A stretch of 10,225 bases of DNA from NCBI RefSeq assembly GCF_000188695.1, contig NW_004754923.1, positions 1,534,759 to 1,544,983 of the forward strand, in the 5' to 3' direction. A model generated the notes under the pieces. It did not search any database. It had not been told where the DNA came from and worked only from the letters and a program-made list of their open reading frames with translations. Shown one piece after another: positions 8,801 through 10,225 of the stretch. The translations under genes were made by a program, and so were the position numbers. The first letter of the stretch is position 1, and the number at the start of each line of letters is the position of its first letter. The stretch is from Salpingoeca rosetta. Lineage: Eukaryota > Opisthokonta > Choanoflagellata > Craspedida > Salpingoecidae.

Positions 8801-10225
8801 TGCTTCTTTTCCTCGCCTTGTCCAAACCGCCCTCCACTCCACTCACTCCACTCATTCCACTCACACCACTCACACCACTCATTCCACTCACTCCACCACC
8901 ACAACCACGATCTTGTTACAGCCGACATTCCGTTTGGCATCATGCTTCCCGTCGAGGCCTCCACCAGCCCCTTCAACGTCGACACGCGCGCGCTGCGCAT
9001 GTTCTTTGAGCAGCCCGTGCTTGGCTTCAACGGCAAAGGTCCTGCCGATCGCACGTTTGGCCACACGGACTCTCGCATCGACGTCCACTACATCGACACC
9101 CGCGGCACTGAGCTCGAAGTCCTCGCCGTGAGTTTGCTTCTACTTCTGCTTCTGCTTCTGTTTGGTGGCTTTGCGTGTGTGGTGTGTGTGTGTGTTGATG
9201 TATGCACCTGTATGTGTGTGCGCGCATGAAAAGTTTTGTTGCGTGCTTCCTCGTAACGTTGTGACTTGTGCACTGATGTTGTGGTGTTTGCAATGCGATT
9301 GAGCGCCTTCTCACAACAGCAATACAAACACACACACAACCACACACATAAAATGCACACACATGCCCGTCTTGAACCAGGCGCTTGACGAGGCGCGCAA
9401 CACCCACCGCATCCGCATGTTCAACGGGCCCTTCAGGAAGGAGCATGCCGAGACAGTCGCGCAGTGGATCTCGCACACAGCATCCGTACGTCCACATTGC
9501 TGGCCACCCTTGCTTGTTTCAATCACGCCAAGCAACAAACATGCACACGAGTGCGCACCAACAGCAAACATCCACAAGCACACTCAAAGACACACAAACA
9601 ACAACCCAAATGCACAAATGCCCCCATTCCCTCACTAACGTCCTCACTCACTCAATACGCACTCACTCTCACCATCCCCCCTCCCCCTCCCCTCCGCCTT
9701 TCAGGACTTTTGCGCGTTTACGTTCTTTGGATCGACGGAAGACCTGCGGAACCGGCGGCGCTTCCCCAACATCTGGCGCTTTGGCTTTGGCGAGGAGATG
9801 TACTACAAGGCCCTGGTCGACAGCATGGCAAACAAGATGTGGCGCAAGATCATTGTGGTGCACAGCCGCGAGAGCACGACGTTCACAGACGCGTTCTACC
9901 GGTCGCTGCGGCAGGCCGGCATCGACGTGGTTGCGGACGTGAAGATCCCCGACGCCGTGGTGGAGAGCGGCGGGTCGCTCATGCCGTACCTGCGCGAGAT
10001 CAAGGACACCGGGTACAAGGTCATCCTGACAAACGTGCGGGACAAGATGGCGCAGCGGCTCTTCACGGACTTTATTGAGGCGGAGGTGGACGCGTCGCAC
10101 GGGTACCAGTGGGTTGGCACGGAGCCCACGCTGCAGACGCTGGACCTGCTCACGCTGCCGGGACCCGCACATCCACCTGGCGGGCGCGCAGTTCCTGACG
10201 CCGATGTACGGTCTTGGGCGCGGGG
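5880..10225 (+). CDS. class C GPCR-like / ANF-receptor-type receptor with a large repeat ectodomain (5' part)
   Basis: Eight exons can be joined: 5880-5952, 6220-6786, 7065-7150, 7269-7382, 7578-8586, 8922-9127, 9381-9485 and 9705 onward. All junctions are GT-AG and phase-consistent. The product has a signal peptide (1-24, hydrophobic core WAVLATLVLGF). About 590 residues of beta-rich ectodomain follow, with six N-glycosylation sequons (N168, N292, N356, N472, N488, N553). A Venus-flytrap ligand-binding domain starts near DIPFGIMLPV (618). Family marks include VHYIDTRGTELEVL, MFNGPFRKEHAETVAQWI, FFGSTEDLRNRRRFPNIWRF (728-747), WRKIIVVHSRES and KVILTNVRDKMAQRLF with YQW (854-856). These fit GABA-B/class C receptors best; receptor guanylate cyclases share the fold, and the membrane part lies outside the window. 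The reading frame breaks after residue 872 (base 10160) and continues in +1 as DPHIHLAGAQF. Codons are strongly GC-ending except exon 7065-7150. Confidence 0.75.
6787..7064 (+). other. receptor intron 2
   Basis: Donor GTGAGT, acceptor GTTTCTAG. The first two thirds are TG-rich. From about 6968 composition becomes more AT-rich with no CA or TG runs, and this continues through the next exon. No other gene is seen. Confidence 0.6.
7383..7577 (+). repeat. receptor intron 4: TG at the 5' end, CA then poly-C at the 3' side
   Basis: A TG run follows the GTGCGT donor (7383-7411). Three-fold repeated (CA)nTACACGC(T/A) units occupy 7465-7526. Eleven C lie at 7553-7563 before the AAACAG acceptor. The TG and CA parts are complementary. 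Confidence 0.8.
8587..8921 (+). repeat. receptor intron 5: TG tract at the donor
   Basis: The donor GTGTGTG is part of a TG-rich tract (8587-8711) with GGTGTGTGTGAATG variants, so the exact splice site inside it cannot be fixed by eye; phase 1 after CAG G gives a clean join to CC GAC at 8922. Confidence 0.75.
8841..8894. repeat. six 9-bp tandem repeats, mirror order
   Basis: Units ACTCACTCC, ACTCATTCC, ACTCACACC, ACTCACACC, ACTCATTCC, ACTCACTCC follow each other without gaps, in A-B-C-C-B-A order. They lie 27 bases before the acceptor of receptor intron 5 and are pyrimidine-rich. Confidence 0.95.
9128..9380 (+). repeat. receptor intron 6: CTTCTG repeats, TG tract, then CA tract
   Basis: After GTGAGT come (CTTCTG)n-like units (9134-9160), then TG runs (9175-9226), then CA runs close to the acceptor (9324-9363). 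Acceptor is AACCAG. No gene is seen. Confidence 0.75.
9486..9704 (+). other. receptor intron 7
   Basis: Donor GTACGT, acceptor CTTTCAG with a good polypyrimidine tract at 9676-9701. It is A/C-rich with scattered ACACA. No other feature is seen. Confidence 0.7.

Noticed and set aside
8187..8891. Minus-strand frame with repeated SGMSGV/EWNEWC-type units
   Set aside because: It is a translation of the 9-bp tandem repeat and antisense to a receptor exon.
1..10225. tRNA, rRNA, CRISPR array or transposase genes
   Set aside because: No cloverleaf, rRNA core motif, spaced direct repeats or transposase or reverse transcriptase motifs were found on either strand.

Overview
The window is nuclear DNA from an intron-rich, GC-rich single-celled eukaryote. 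Coding sequence comes in short blocks with strongly GC-biased third positions. Blocks are joined by GT-AG introns of about 100-335 bases that are full of (CA)n/(TG)n runs. No operons, ribosome binding sites or other bacterial features are seen. Intron density, an animal-like gene set (WDR41, an EST1/SMG5-type protein, a class C receptor) and the Venus-flytrap ectodomain suggest a choanoflagellate, possibly Salpingoeca-like. That assignment is inference from general knowledge; no search was run.

Layout: (1) 18-824, minus: the 5' end of a gene leaving the window at base 1, four coding exons, with an EST1/SMG5-like helical start. (2) 831-1247, minus: a two-exon gene for a 72-residue single-pass membrane protein resembling the cytochrome oxidase assembly factor PET117. 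Its stop lies only 6 bases, and in frame, before the likely start of gene 1. (3) 1533-4207, plus: a complete six-exon WD-repeat gene, 543 residues, recognised as WDR41. (4) 4379-5736, minus: one or two small unrecognised genes, convergent with WDR41. (5) 5880 to the window end, plus: the first eight exons of a secreted or membrane receptor. It has a signal peptide, about 590 residues of beta-rich repeat-like ectodomain, then a GABA-B/ANF-type ligand-binding fold. A one-base frameshift lies close to the window edge.

Genes 2 and 3 are divergent across 1248-1532, and genes 4 and 5 across 5737-5879, so both gaps are candidate bidirectional promoters. No shared pathway links the genes. WDR41 belongs to the lysosomal C9orf72-SMCR8 complex, PET117 would be mitochondrial, an EST1/SMG5 protein would act in nonsense-mediated decay or at telomeres, and gene 5 is at the cell surface.

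Most points worth a second look concern gene structure: the TGA-6nt-ATG tandem of genes 2 and 1; a compositionally foreign 86-base exon in the receptor; 16-33 base microexons; introns whose 5' end is TG-rich and 3' end CA-rich; a perfect 13-bp inverted repeat inside an exon; and a 9-bp tandem repeat with mirror-symmetric unit order.
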